Shown here: in pieces, positions 18,435 to 27,067 of the stretch
Numbering within the stretch: position 1 is the stretch's first letter
How the letters are laid out: each line of letters begins with the position of its first letter
NCBI RefSeq assembly: GCF_027271155.1
Contig: NZ_CP114542.1
Location: 1,116,001 to 1,180,000 of the forward strand
Length of the DNA: 64,000 nucleotides
Direction of reading: 5' to 3'
Source of the DNA: Brevundimonas subvibrioides
GTDB taxonomy: Bacteria; Pseudomonadota; Alphaproteobacteria; Caulobacterales; Caulobacteraceae
The notes under the pieces: model-generated
What the model was told of the DNA's origin: nothing
Database searches by the model: none
The model's input: only the letters and a program-made list of their open reading frames with translations
Made by a program: the position numbers and the translations under genes

Positions 18435-19352
18435 ATGAAGAAGCATACGCCAGCCGCCGAGGTGTCCTGGCTCAATCTCAGAATGGGCCTTGCGTTCGTG
18501 ACGGCGAGCCGCGCGTGGCTGGCCGACGACATCGTCGCCAGCCTGATCGTGGCGGGCGTCTTCACCGGCAACATCGAACACATAGACCGGCGCCCCGAAG
18601 GCACGCGAATGTATCTTCTGCCGGGAAGCGTGCCGGACGAGATGCGTCAGCCCGCCAATGTCACGAGCGTCGCCATCTCGGTGGGCGTCCCACGCGAAAC
18701 GGCGCGCACGAAGATCCGGATGCTTGCCGACAGGGGGTTCCTGTCCGTCCAGGAGGACGGCTACATCCTGGCAAGGGACGCCATCGTGACGGGGCCGCTG
18801 TCATCGATCTATCCGGCCTATCTCGCGTCGTTCGATGACTTCGTGACGGGTCTCGGTCTGATCAACGCCTATGATCTGGGCCCGGACCGGAGTCTGGTTC
18901 AGCCCCTCTGGTCCGTCGGCGGTGCCCTGCTGCGTCTGGGGTCATCGCACGTTCTGAGGACGATAAACGCCGTACAGGCCATCGCGCCCGACCTTGCGTT
19001 CATGACCAAATATGTGCTCGCGGCGACGTGCCATCTGGTCGGCGCAGACCTGCGGCTGCTGCCGGAGAGCGTTCGGGCGTCCAGTCCGCTGTCGGTCCTC
19101 CATCCCGGCGCATCGCCCGTGAGCGGCGGCGCGGTCGCGCGCTTTACAAGCCTGCCGGCGGAAACCGTCAGACGGCATATCCGAAAGCTCGTGGATCAGG
19201 GCTATCTCGTCCGGATCGGGGAGGGCTACGATTTCAATCCCGACAACCCCATCCTGGTCGGCCGGTGGTCGGCCTTTCAGGCCCGGTCCTATGCCAGCAC
19301 GCGGCAGTTCGTCTGGAAGCTCGCATCGTCCGGGATCATCGTCGGGCGCTGA
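18435..19352 (+). CDS. double winged-helix DNA-binding protein
   Basis: A 305-residue protein made of two similar halves. Each ends in a winged helix-turn-helix: VTSVAISVGVPRETARTKIR followed by MLADRGFLSVQEDGYIL (about residues 76-115), and SGGAVARFTSLPAETVRRHI followed by RKLVDQGYLVRIGEGYDF (about 230-270). Each wing is preceded by a helical region that may form the dimer or ligand core. The layout suggests an internally duplicated MarR/GntR-like regulator acting as a pseudo-dimer. No characterised homolog is recognised. No adjacent operon makes an obvious target; the SOUL lipoprotein gene follows after 85 bp. Confidence 0.65.
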   Translation: MKKHTPAAEVSWLNLRMGLAFVTASRAWLADDIVASLIVAGVFTGNIEHIDRRPEGTRMYLLPGSVPDEMRQPANVTSVAISVGVPRETARTKIRMLADRGFLSVQEDGYILARDAIVTGPLSSIYPAYLASFDDFVTGLGLINAYDLGPDRSLVQPLWSVGGALLRLGSSHVLRTINAVQAIAPDLAFMTKYVLAATCHLVGADLRLLPESVRASSPLSVLHPGASPVSGGAVARFTSLPAETVRRHIRKLVDQGYLVRIGEGYDFNPDNPILVGRWSAFQARSYASTRQFVWKLASSGIIVGR

Positions 19353-19437
19353 GGCAATTCGCGCCCTGTACCCGGGTGACTGTTTGCGCGTTGTTCCAGA
19401 TAATGGCGTCATCCGGGATGCCCGAGGAAAGACAATC

Positions 19438-20082
19438 ATGAGCAAGACCCTGGTGGCGATCGGCGCAGCCCTGGTGACCACCGCCTGTTCCACGGTCGGG
19501 GTTCGCTCCGGCACGGAGGAGCCTGCCTATCAGACCCTTGCACCGGCGGGCGATCTGGAAATCCGCCTGTATGGCGAGCGGATCGCCGCGCAGACCGTGG
19601 TGACGGGCACCAGCGACGAAGCCCGCAACCAGGGCTTTCGACGCCTGGCGGGCTATATCTTCGGCGGCAACGCCCGGCGCGCCTCCATCGCGATGACGGC
19701 CCCGGTCGCGCAGTCCGGCGGGCGATCCGGGGGGGCGCAGACGATCGCCATGACCGCGCCGGTGGCCCAGACCCCGTCGGGCCCGGACCGCTGGACGGTC
19801 CAGTTCTTCATGCCGGCCGCCTATACGATGGATCAGCTGCCCGTGCCGAACGATCCGACGGTCGAACTGGTCGTCGTCCCGGCCGAAACCTATGCGGTGG
19901 TGAGGTTCAGCGGTGTCGGTTCGGTGCGCGCCGTGGAGACGCACAAGGCCGAGCTGCTGGCCGGGCTGAGCGGCAGCGGCTGGGTCGCTCGCGACGAGCC
20001 GGTGGTCTGGTTCTACGACCCGCCCTGGACCCTGCCGCCGATGCGCCGCAACGAGGTCGCGGTGCGGATCGGGCGGGAGTAG
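19438..20082 (+). CDS. SOUL-family heme-binding-like lipoprotein
   Basis: A 214-residue exported lipoprotein with lipobox cysteine C17 (LVTTAC). The body matches the SOUL/HBP family: YQTLAPAGDLEIRLYGERIAAQTV, GFRRLAGYIFGGNARRASIAMTAPVAQ, FFMPAAYTMDQLPVPNDPTV and the closing MRRNEVAVRI. A second IAMTAPVAQ occurs about 25 residues after the first, a small local duplication common in bacterial members. SOUL proteins bind heme or tetrapyrroles weakly in eukaryotes; the bacterial role is unclear. The start at 19438 has GAGGAAAG upstream. A strong hairpin follows the gene. Confidence 0.85.
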   Translation: MSKTLVAIGAALVTTACSTVGVRSGTEEPAYQTLAPAGDLEIRLYGERIAAQTVVTGTSDEARNQGFRRLAGYIFGGNARRASIAMTAPVAQSGGRSGGAQTIAMTAPVAQTPSGPDRWTVQFFMPAAYTMDQLPVPNDPTVELVVVPAETYAVVRFSGVGSVRAVETHKAELLAGLSGSGWVARDEPVVWFYDPPWTLPPMRRNEVAVRIGRE

Positions 20083-20129
20083 GGCGCGCAGCCGGCCGCG
20101 ATGGCCGATCCCTATCGCCGGACAGCAGA

Positions 20130-20157
20130 ACGCCCGCCAGATCGCTCCGGCGGGCGT
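20130..20157. terminator. hairpin between SOUL gene and ctrA
   Basis: A perfect 9-bp stem (ACGCCCGCC at 20130-20138, GGCGGGCGT at 20149-20157) with a 10-base loop separates the convergent SOUL and ctrA genes. The right arm is followed by CTGGATGTCT, weakly T-rich; it can serve both strands. Confidence 0.7.
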
Positions 20158-20183
20158 CTGGATGTCTAGTCGTCCGCGGCCTT

Positions 20184-20897
<714 letters not shown>

Positions 20898-20939
20898 TCC
20901 AGCCCCTCCAGGCAAACCTTGTTCATTAAACCCGGTCTA

Positions 20940-21065
20940 TCAGTTCCGGGTAACCTTGTTCGCGAGTTAACTGCTTAAAACCTTAAGAACCGTTAACAGC
21001 ACCCCATGAACGCGAATCTAGGCTGATTTGCGAATCGGCGTCGAGAGTCCGCGAGTCCCGGATTC
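20940..21065 (-). promoter_or_regulatory. ctrA promoter region with CtrA-box-like words and five GANTC sites
   Basis: Upstream of ctrA the sequence turns AT-rich. TTAA words cluster at 20968-20996 (GTTAAC, CTTAAAAC, CTTAAG and GTTAAC); two of them form TTAA-N6-TTAAC, close to the CtrA recognition pattern TTAA-N7-TTAA, consistent with autoregulation. Further upstream, GANTC sites for the CcrM methyltransferase start at 21014, 21032, 21045, 21053 and 21061: five in 52 bases. In Caulobacter crescentus the P1 promoter of ctrA is controlled by GANTC methylation and GcrA; the exact -35 and -10 here were not resolved. Confidence 0.7.
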
Positions 21066-21188
21066 AAATTATTTTCAACATCTCGACGCCATCGCCCGCC
21101 TGCGACCGTTTCTGACGCATGACAGGATTATATTCCTGCTTCTTGTGGGGGCGGGTCACCGCCCCGGGACGTCAGGGAGGTCGGCACG

Positions 21189-21560
21189 ATGAGGAGTCCA
21201 TACCGCGTCGCGGTGTCGGAGGAGGACCGCAAGAAGGCGGATCTGGTGATCCAGATCGTGGCCCTGCGGTTCGGCGTGTCCGTCGCGGCGATCAATCGGG
21301 ACTGCCGGCTGTCGGCCGATGCACTGCGGGCCCGCCGGGTAGCCATGTATCTGGCCTATGTCTCGTTCGACTGGCAGCAGGAGCGGGTCGGCCACGCCTT
21401 TGGCGTCAACCGCCAGACCACCTCGACGGCCTGTCGCAAGATCGAGGACGCGCGCGAGAACCGCGAGCTGAACGACCTGCTGGAAGAGCTGGAGGGGGCC
21501 ATTCACGCGATCGTTGGCGCACCGGTGGACGGGACGCCGGACGTGCCGGAGGCGGCATGA
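21189..21560 (+). CDS. DnaA domain IV-like helix-turn-helix protein
   Basis: A 123-residue protein resembling the duplex-binding domain IV of DnaA without the AAA+ ATPase: IVALRFGVSVAAINRDCRLS, an ARRVAMYLAYVSFDW segment like the DnaA AR(Q)xAMYL helix, and VGHAFGVNRQTTSTACRKIE in place of the DnaA signature helix (FGGRDHTTVxHACxKI). It may bind DnaA-box-like DNA, but the altered signature (NRQTTSTA for RDHTTVxHA) suggests changed specificity. GGGAGG precedes the ATG. Its stop overlaps the next gene by four bases (ATGA), so the pair is co-translated. It is divergent from ctrA. A role in cell-cycle transcription is an inference from location. Confidence 0.75.
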   Translation: MRSPYRVAVSEEDRKKADLVIQIVALRFGVSVAAINRDCRLSADALRARRVAMYLAYVSFDWQQERVGHAFGVNRQTTSTACRKIEDARENRELNDLLEELEGAIHAIVGAPVDGTPDVPEAA

Positions 21561-22303
21561 GCGTGGGCAGGGTGGAGGCGACCGCGGCCGATCCGCCCCT
21601 GGCGGGGCGCGCCCGGCGCATGCTGGGACGGTCGGGCGCGTGGCTCTGCGAGCAGCCCTCAGGCGGCTACGGCCTGCGTCTGACCGCCGACCGCAGGACC
21701 CGGCCGCATATGGTGCTGGACGAGGCCGTGTTCCGGGCCCTGGTCGCGGCACCGGGTCTGAAGGCGCGGCCGGGCGGCGGCTGGGTCGCGCGGGTGCCGG
21801 ACCCGCCGCACGGCATCTCGCCCGCAGGCGCGCCCGGCCGGATCGAGGGCGAACGATGCGTGATGGAAGGTGACGGTCGCCTGATCCGCCGCACGGCCAA
21901 TCTGGGAGAGAGCCCGATCGCCTGGCTGGCCCGTCGCAGGGACGCGGACGGCCGTCCCTGGCTGGGTCCGGCGGAGGTGGCGGCGGCGATGCGGCTGAGG
22001 CGGGATGCGGAGCTGGCCCTGTCCGGGCCGTCGGTGACGATGCGGTGGGACGCCCTGCCCCGATCGGGTGGAGGCTCGGCCGCGCGGATGGAGCCGGGCG
22101 ACCGGTCCCTGGCGGCCGCCCGGCGCGTGGCGCGGGCGCTGGAGGCCTGTGGCCCCCGCTGCCGCGGCTTCGTCGAACAGGCCTGCATCCACGACACGGC
22201 GATCCAGGCCGCCGAGCGAGCCCTCGGCGTGCCGCGACGGGCGGGGAAGCGGTTGCTGAAGGCGGGCCTGGAGGCGCTGGCGCGGCATTACCGGATCGGA
22301 TGA
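21557..22303 (+). CDS. DUF6456 domain protein
   Basis: A 248-residue Arg-rich protein translationally coupled (ATGA) to the DnaA-like HTH gene. The central and C-terminal parts (about 110-248) show the DUF6456 pattern: GESPIAWLARRRDADGRPWLGPAEVAAAMRLRRD, MRWDALP, then ARALEACGPRCRGFVEQACIHDTAIQAAERALGVPRRAGKRLLKAGLEALARHY, ending in a helix-turn-helix-like helical bundle. Domains of this kind accompany small HTH proteins in alphaproteobacteria; the function is not established. DNA binding as a partner of the upstream protein is plausible. Confidence 0.7.
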   Translation: MSVGRVEATAADPPLAGRARRMLGRSGAWLCEQPSGGYGLRLTADRRTRPHMVLDEAVFRALVAAPGLKARPGGGWVARVPDPPHGISPAGAPGRIEGERCVMEGDGRLIRRTANLGESPIAWLARRRDADGRPWLGPAEVAAAMRLRRDAELALSGPSVTMRWDALPRSGGGSAARMEPGDRSLAAARRVARALEACGPRCRGFVEQACIHDTAIQAAERALGVPRRAGKRLLKAGLEALARHYRIG

Positions 22304-22318
22304 CGGCGCGGGTTGATG

Positions 22319-23101
22319 CTAAACCCCGGAGGCGGCCCGGATTGCGACGTAAGCGGCCACGATCAGGATCAATCCGGCGAACAGCCTGCGGCCCAGAACG
22401 GCGTTGGATCCCAGCCGACGGGCGAGGGGGAGGCCCGCCGTGGTGCCGACAAGGCCGCCTGCCGCCATGGCGGCCACCAGGCTCCAGTCAAGCCAGCCCG
22501 AGAGCGCATAGTTGCCCGCTGTCGTCGCCCCGAACGCCGCCACGCTGAGCAACGATGTCGCCTGCGCCGTCGCCAGGCTCATTCCGGTGGACGCCATCAG
22601 GCCCGGTACGATCAGAAAGCCGCCGCCGATGCCGAAGAAGCCCGCCGCCGATCCGACGCCAATGCCTGTCAAACCCACTCCCGGTGACATGGCCCAGGTC
22701 AGTCTCGGCTCGGACCCGGCGAGGGCGGCCCTGGGGCGCAGCATCGACACGCCCACCGCTGCCATGGCGACCGCGAAGATCAACAGCAGTTGATGCCCGT
22801 CGATCATCTTGGCGAGCGTTGATCCGAACCAGGCGCCGGTCGCTCCCGTGATCGCGAACAGGGTCGCGCAAGGCCAGAGGACCCGGCCAGCGCGTGCATG
22901 TCCAGCCAAAGCCGTCAGGGCATTGAGAGCGACGCCCGCCGCCGATACGCCGATAGCGACATGGGGGTCCTGGACCCCCACGACATAGAGCAGGAGTGGA
23001 ACCGCCAGGACGGAACCGCCGCCGCCGAAGAGTGTCAGCAGGAGCGCGACGATGCCGCCGCTCATCGCCGCCAGCAGCAGGGGAAGCAGGTCCGTCGTCA
23101 T
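22319..23101 (-). CDS. TauE/SafE-family sulfite exporter-like permease
   Basis: A 260-residue inner-membrane protein with about eight hydrophobic segments in two inverted halves, each with a Gly-rich motif (LFGGGGSVLAVPLLLYV and GFFGIGGGFLIVPGLM), the hallmark of the TauE/SafE family. The family exports sulfite, sulfoacetate or similar anions. It is the last gene of a minus-strand unit behind a rhodanese gene and a BigR-like repressor, so export of sulfite produced from persulfide oxidation is the natural reading. Five bases separate it from the rhodanese gene. Confidence 0.85.
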   Translation of the reverse strand: MTTDLLPLLLAAMSGGIVALLLTLFGGGGSVLAVPLLLYVVGVQDPHVAIGVSAAGVALNALTALAGHARAGRVLWPCATLFAITGATGAWFGSTLAKMIDGHQLLLIFAVAMAAVGVSMLRPRAALAGSEPRLTWAMSPGVGLTGIGVGSAAGFFGIGGGFLIVPGLMASTGMSLATAQATSLLSVAAFGATTAGNYALSGWLDWSLVAAMAAGGLVGTTAGLPLARRLGSNAVLGRRLFAGLILIVAAYVAIRAASGV

Positions 23102-23105
23102 GACC

Positions 23106-23642
23106 TTACGCGGCCTTCAGTGCGCTTCTGTTCCAGGGCATGGCCGCGAGAACTCGCGCCATACCGCAGAACCCGGTCGCCCCGGCGACGAAAAGACCCG
23201 CCCCCACGAAGGCTGACAGCCCCCAGAAGGCGGGGTGAACCAGCAGGCCCAGGCAAGCGCCAACCAGAATGAGGCCGCCGGCGGTCATCTGGACCTGACG
23301 CATCAGCTCTATGGGTCGGGACGCATCGATCTTCGTCGACAGCCCTTGCGCCTTCCAGGCGTCGAGGCCGCCTTCGAGGACGAAGGCCTGGCCCGGAACG
23401 CGAGAGGCCAGACGCTCGCAGTTGATGCCCGTGCGATTGCCGGTGCGGCAGGTGTAGATCACGTCACGACCGTCCGGCAGCTTGAGCGGGACCTGGTCAA
23501 AGGCCGACAGAGGCGCATGAATCGCCCCCTGGACATGTTCCCGGGCGAATTCGTCCGGTTCCCGGATGTCGATCAGGACGGCGGTATGGGCCTTCAGTCG
23601 ACCGGCGACATCGACGGGCTCGAGGGGGGTCAGGATGGACAT
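23106..23642 (-). CDS. rhodanese fused to a DUF2892-type membrane tail
   Basis: A 178-residue protein. The N-terminal rhodanese domain (about 5-105) carries the active-site loop CRTGNRT with Cys65, which accepts the persulfide sulfur. The C-terminal part (about 112-165) has two membrane helices (TAGGLILVGACLGLLVHPAFW and LSAFVGAGLFVAGATGFCGMARVL) like DUF2892/YgaP. It resembles E. coli YgaP, a membrane-anchored sulfurtransferase. It follows the repressor gene after two bases; a GTG six bases upstream overlaps the repressor stop (GTGA) and may be the true start. Role: persulfide sulfur transfer at the membrane within the sulfide module. Confidence 0.85.
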   Translation of the reverse strand: MSILTPLEPVDVAGRLKAHTAVLIDIREPDEFAREHVQGAIHAPLSAFDQVPLKLPDGRDVIYTCRTGNRTGINCERLASRVPGQAFVLEGGLDAWKAQGLSTKIDASRPIELMRQVQMTAGGLILVGACLGLLVHPAFWGLSAFVGAGLFVAGATGFCGMARVLAAMPWNRSALKAA

Positions 23643-23644
23643 GG

Positions 23645-23977
23645 TCACGCCTTTTCGGAGGGCAGGGGAGGGCAGTAGATTTCGGCCAGGACGGCGATGA
23701 CCTTCAGGACCGCCGGATCAGCGATGCGATAGAAGATCGTGGTGCCGTCGCGCCGGGTCGCGACCAGCTGTTCATCCCTCAGCTTCGCCAGGTGCTGGGA
23801 CAGGGCGGACTGCGAAAGACCCACCAGAGCCAGCATCTGCCCTACGGACATTTCCCGCGCGCCAAGCTGGCACAGGATCATCAGCCGCTTCTCGTTGGAG
23901 AGTGCGCGCATCAGTCCGGCAGCCTCGGCTGCGCTGGCTTCGAAACGCTCCAGTCCGATGGTCTCGAGGTCGATCAT
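23645..23977 (-). CDS. bigR: BigR/SqrR-type ArsR repressor, persulfide sensor
   Basis: A 110-residue ArsR-fold winged-helix repressor with recognition helix VGLSQSALSQHLAKLRDEQLV. It has exactly two cysteines, C36 (LMILCQLG) and C102 (EIYCPPL), 66 residues apart, the same spacing as the C42/C108 pair of BigR and the equivalent pair of SqrR that links through a polysulfide bridge on exposure to hydrogen sulfide or persulfide. It controls the rhodanese and TauE genes downstream and probably the divergent dioxygenase gene. A longer frame upstream is rejected because ATG 23977 lies at the edge of the operator. Gene symbol assigned by motif and context. Confidence 0.8.
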   Translation of the reverse strand: MIDLETIGLERFEASAAEAAGLMRALSNEKRLMILCQLGAREMSVGQMLALVGLSQSALSQHLAKLRDEQLVATRRDGTTIFYRIADPAVLKVIAVLAEIYCPPLPSEKA

Positions 23978-23991
23978 GGGATCAATATATG

Positions 23992-24032
23992 CGGACTTGC
24001 TAAATAAGCAATATCTAATATATAGCAGTCCG
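23992..24032. promoter_or_regulatory. BigR-type operator/promoter between repressor and dioxygenase
   Basis: An AT-rich island in a GC-rich neighbourhood, holding an imperfect inverted repeat: CGGACTTGCTA at 23992-24002 and TAGCAGTCCG at 24023-24032. BigR operators are likewise AT-rich palindromes placed between the repressor and the metallo-hydrolase gene. Both divergent promoters must overlap it, so one bound repressor could shut off both units. Confidence 0.65.
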
Positions 24033-24046
24033 GAAAGGAGCCCTTC

Positions 24047-24913
24047 ATGGCCCGGCATCCCGACGTCCAGGGGTTTTTCGACCCCGCGACCCATACGATC
24101 ACCTATCTCGTCAGCGACCCCGCGACGGGCACCGCCGCGATCATCGATCCGGTTCTGGACTATGACCCTGCGACGGCGCGGACATCGACGCGGTCGGTGG
24201 ATCAGGTGATGAAGGCGCTCAGAGACGCCGGGCTGACGCTCGGGCTCGTTCTGGAGACCCACGCTCACGCCGATCACCTTACCGCAGCGGACCACCTTCG
24301 CGTGACGGAGGGGGTCGAGATAGGAATCGGAGACCAGATCACCCGTGTCCAATCGACGTTCGCGCCACTGTTCGGCGCAAGCGACGTCACGCCGGACGGG
24401 CACGTCTTCGATCACCTTTATGGCGACGGGCACGTCTTCTCGCTGGGCGCGTTAAGCGTCGAAGTGATCCAGACGCCGGGGCACACGCCGGCCTGTGTCA
24501 GCTATCGCATCGGTGATGCCGTGTTCACGGGCGACACCCTGTTCATGCCGGACTACGGCACGGCACGCACGGATTTTCCCGGCGGGGACGCGCGAACACT
24601 CTATCGTTCGATCCACAAGCTGCTGGCCTTGCCGGGCGATACCCGCATCTTCGTCGGGCATGACTATCTGCCGTCGGGCCGCAGTGACTATCGGTTCGAA
24701 ACGACCGTCGACGAGCAGCGGACCGGCAACATCCACGTCGGCAGGAGTGCGACGGAAGACGCATTCGTGTCGATGCGCGAAGCCAGGGACGCAACCCTGA
24801 ACGCCCCGGCGCTGATCCTGCCATCGCTGCAGGTCAATATCCGGGCGGGCGGTATGCCGCCGCCGGACCTGGATGGTCATCGCTACCTCAGGATGCCGCT
24901 CAACGTCCTGTAG
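24047..24913 (+). CDS. ETHE1/Blh-like persulfide dioxygenase (metallo-beta-lactamase fold)
   Basis: A 288-residue metallo-hydrolase-fold protein expected to oxidise glutathione persulfide to sulfite with a mononuclear iron. The metal motif THAHADHL gives H72, H74, D76 and H77; further ligands are H146 (TPGHTP), D163 (TGDTLF) and H205 (FVGHDY). The dioxygenase class keeps the first, third and fourth histidine/aspartate sites used by iron. Length and the DYLPSGR segment match the Blh proteins linked to BigR. GGAAAGGAG precedes the ATG. It is divergent from the bigR-rhodanese-TauE unit; together they would detoxify sulfide to sulfite and export it. Confidence 0.85.
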   Translation: MARHPDVQGFFDPATHTITYLVSDPATGTAAIIDPVLDYDPATARTSTRSVDQVMKALRDAGLTLGLVLETHAHADHLTAADHLRVTEGVEIGIGDQITRVQSTFAPLFGASDVTPDGHVFDHLYGDGHVFSLGALSVEVIQTPGHTPACVSYRIGDAVFTGDTLFMPDYGTARTDFPGGDARTLYRSIHKLLALPGDTRIFVGHDYLPSGRSDYRFETTVDEQRTGNIHVGRSATEDAFVSMREARDATLNAPALILPSLQVNIRAGGMPPPDLDGHRYLRMPLNVL

Positions 24914-25026
24914 AGCGATCCCGAACAAGGGCAGTGCCAATCAGGCCCACTTCCACCCACACCGGCCGTCCGGAACGACTGCGGTCCGGCGGTGCCGGGC
25001 CCGGTCGGCCGGATGGGTGATGCGGA

Positions 25027-26157
25027 TCAGGCCGCGGCCGAAACCCGTCGCATGCGCCAGAACCGCAGGGTCCGGCCGGCGGCTTCCTTCGTCAGGTCGG
25101 CATAGAGTTTGGCGTAGCTCTGGGCCTTGCCCATGGCGCTGTCCTCCGTGCCCAGGATGACCACGGCGAAGGTCAGGAACAGGGCGCGGTCGAGGTCGGC
25201 GGCCTTGCAGATGACCGACAGGGCGTCCAGCTCGCCGCGCTCCACGATCTGGCGGGCGATATGGAAATCCACGTCGGCCAGCTGGGCCAGGGCGATCAGG
25301 AACGAGGTCCTGGAGCCCGAGCGGAGGAGGCGCGCCAGCATCGTCGGCGTCAGCTGGTTGGAGGCCTTCAGCCCATCGACATAGGCCAGGCAGTCCGCGT
25401 AGTCGGCGGGCAAGGCCCCGTCGTCCGAGGCCACGCGCGCGCGACCGGCGGCGAGGGCGCTTTCCAGCAGGATCGGATCCATCGCCGCGTTCTGTTCGAG
25501 AATCCGCTGGCGCAGACGCGCCTCGACCACGAAATACATGTCGTTCAGCAGGTCGACCGGCAGGCCCTGACGCTCGACCGCGGCGGCATGAAGGGCCGGG
25601 TTCGCCTTGGCCCGTTCGACGGCCGTTTCGGACGCCGCGCGCGACAGGATGGCCCCGTCGTTCCGCAACAGGGTGCCCAGGGTCTCGTCGTCGCCGCGCT
25701 CGACGATGATTTCGGAGACGGCCTCGGGCACGCTGGCGCGTCCAGACACGGCGCGGAGATGCCCCTGGCCCTTGGAGAGGACGACACCCAGCAGATCCTC
25801 GTCCGTCAGGACGGTGGAGGCGCGCAGGACCGCCTCGGCCACCTCGACGTCGTCATTGGCCAGACGCCGGATCAGGTTGCGCGGGGCATCGGGGGCCAGG
25901 GCGAACCGGGCTGACAGCTCGGCGCGGACGGCGGTCTCCATCTCGGCCGTCAGGTCGGTCAGGACGGAGTCGTAGAGGGCGTCCTCGGTCGCCGTGCGCG
26001 CGGCCCCGCCGAAGAAGTGGTCGGTCAGCTCTCGTAGCAGGGCGCGGCGTTTCTCGCTGGACGGCTCCTGCGCCAGGGTGATCAGGTCGGGCAGACGCGA
26101 GCCGATGTCGGCCGGGGCCGGGGGCGTGGGGGCGTTGGAGGTCAGGGTCTCGCTCAT
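25027..26157 (-). CDS. DUF2336 domain protein
   Basis: A 376-residue, almost entirely helical protein with the DUF2336 repeat pattern (NLIRRLANDDVEVAEAVLRAS, VSEIIVERGDDETLGTLLRNDGAILS, ILEQNAAMDPILLESALAAGR, LADVDFHIARQIVERGELDALSVICKAADLDRALFLTFAVVIL). The N-terminus is Pro/Ala-rich. It overlaps the upstream exported-protein gene by four bases (ATGA), so both are translated from one message. The family is found in Caulobacterales and relatives; its role is unknown, with HEAT-like protein-protein interaction as the structural expectation. The partial gene at 1-597 is a paralog. Confidence 0.8.
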   Translation of the reverse strand: MSETLTSNAPTPPAPADIGSRLPDLITLAQEPSSEKRRALLRELTDHFFGGAARTATEDALYDSVLTDLTAEMETAVRAELSARFALAPDAPRNLIRRLANDDVEVAEAVLRASTVLTDEDLLGVVLSKGQGHLRAVSGRASVPEAVSEIIVERGDDETLGTLLRNDGAILSRAASETAVERAKANPALHAAAVERQGLPVDLLNDMYFVVEARLRQRILEQNAAMDPILLESALAAGRARVASDDGALPADYADCLAYVDGLKASNQLTPTMLARLLRSGSRTSFLIALAQLADVDFHIARQIVERGELDALSVICKAADLDRALFLTFAVVILGTEDSAMGKAQSYAKLYADLTKEAAGRTLRFWRMRRVSAAA

Positions 26158-27014
26158 GGGCGTTCGGGATCGTCGCTGCGGGCGGGTGCGAGAAGGCGGC
26201 CCTGGGCGTCGCGCCGGGGCACCTCGGTTTCGGGCGGCTGGGCCAGGTCCAGCGCCACGCTGTCGTAATAGACGGCCTCGGGCAGGGCGGTCCGGTCCGG
26301 GGCATGACCCGCGTCGCGGTGGACGGAGTAATAGCGGCTGCTCTGCTGGCCGGGCCGGGCGGCCACGGGGGCCGGCGCCTCGGCATAGGCCTGGGGCGCG
26401 GGCTGGTCGGCCCCGGCAGCCGGCGGCTGGGGAGCAGCCTGCGGGCGCAGGCTGAAGATCAGGGCGTCGGCGCGCGGGGCCATGGGGTCGGCGGCGGCGC
26501 CCGGGGCGGGCTGAGGCGCCCGGGCCACGGTCGTCGTCGGCGCACCCTGGTCCGGCAGGAAGTCGGGTCCGGGCTGGCGCGGTGCGGGTTGCGTCGTCGG
26601 CCGGGTCCTCATGACTGGAACCGTGGTGGGGACGGGGGCGGCCATCTCGCGGGTGTAGGCCAGGGGATCGGGCGAACCGGGGGCGAAGGACGAGACCGGC
26701 TGCGGACCCAGCCAGGCGCTGGCGGGGGTCAGGCCGTTGGAGACGGGACGGGGCGTGGGGGCCGGCTGCATCATCGGACGCGAGACGGTCTGGCCGGGGG
26801 CCACCCGGCGCGGGATCATGCCGCCGAGGGCCCGGCCCGTGGAGACATTGGCGGGCGTGGTGTTGGCCGGACGACCGGCCCAGGACATATAGCGCGGGCC
26901 GGGGGCCGTCTGGGCCTCGGCCATGCCTGCGATCCCGCAGACCAGGGCGACGGTCGGCAGCAGGATTGCGGGTCTGATGGCGCGGGTCGACAATGCGCGG
27001 CTCCGGTGGATCAT
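26154..27014 (-). CDS. proline-rich exported protein of unknown function
   Basis: A 286-residue protein with a signal peptide (ILLPTVALVCGIAGMAEAQ, cleavage near residue 35) followed by a long Pro/Ala/Gln-rich, probably disordered stretch (40-230), then a more ordered C-terminal segment (SSRYYSVHRDAGHAPDRTALPEAVYYDSVALDLAQPPE). The tail is the part most likely to be conserved. It is translationally coupled to the DUF2336 gene, suggesting a joint function despite different compartments. No catalytic motif is seen. Confidence 0.65.
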   Translation of the reverse strand: MIHRSRALSTRAIRPAILLPTVALVCGIAGMAEAQTAPGPRYMSWAGRPANTTPANVSTGRALGGMIPRRVAPGQTVSRPMMQPAPTPRPVSNGLTPASAWLGPQPVSSFAPGSPDPLAYTREMAAPVPTTVPVMRTRPTTQPAPRQPGPDFLPDQGAPTTTVARAPQPAPGAAADPMAPRADALIFSLRPQAAPQPPAAGADQPAPQAYAEAPAPVAARPGQQSSRYYSVHRDAGHAPDRTALPEAVYYDSVALDLAQPPETEVPRRDAQGRLLAPARSDDPERP

Positions 27015-27067
27015 TGCGGCAAGCCTAGCCGGTAGCGGCTTAACTCCGCGCTAACGGGCGGCAAGGA

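Noticed and set aside
23978-24433. N-terminal extension of the BigR-like frame
   Set aside because: The extension is antisense to the dioxygenase gene and would include the operator; ATG 23977 gives the normal ArsR length.
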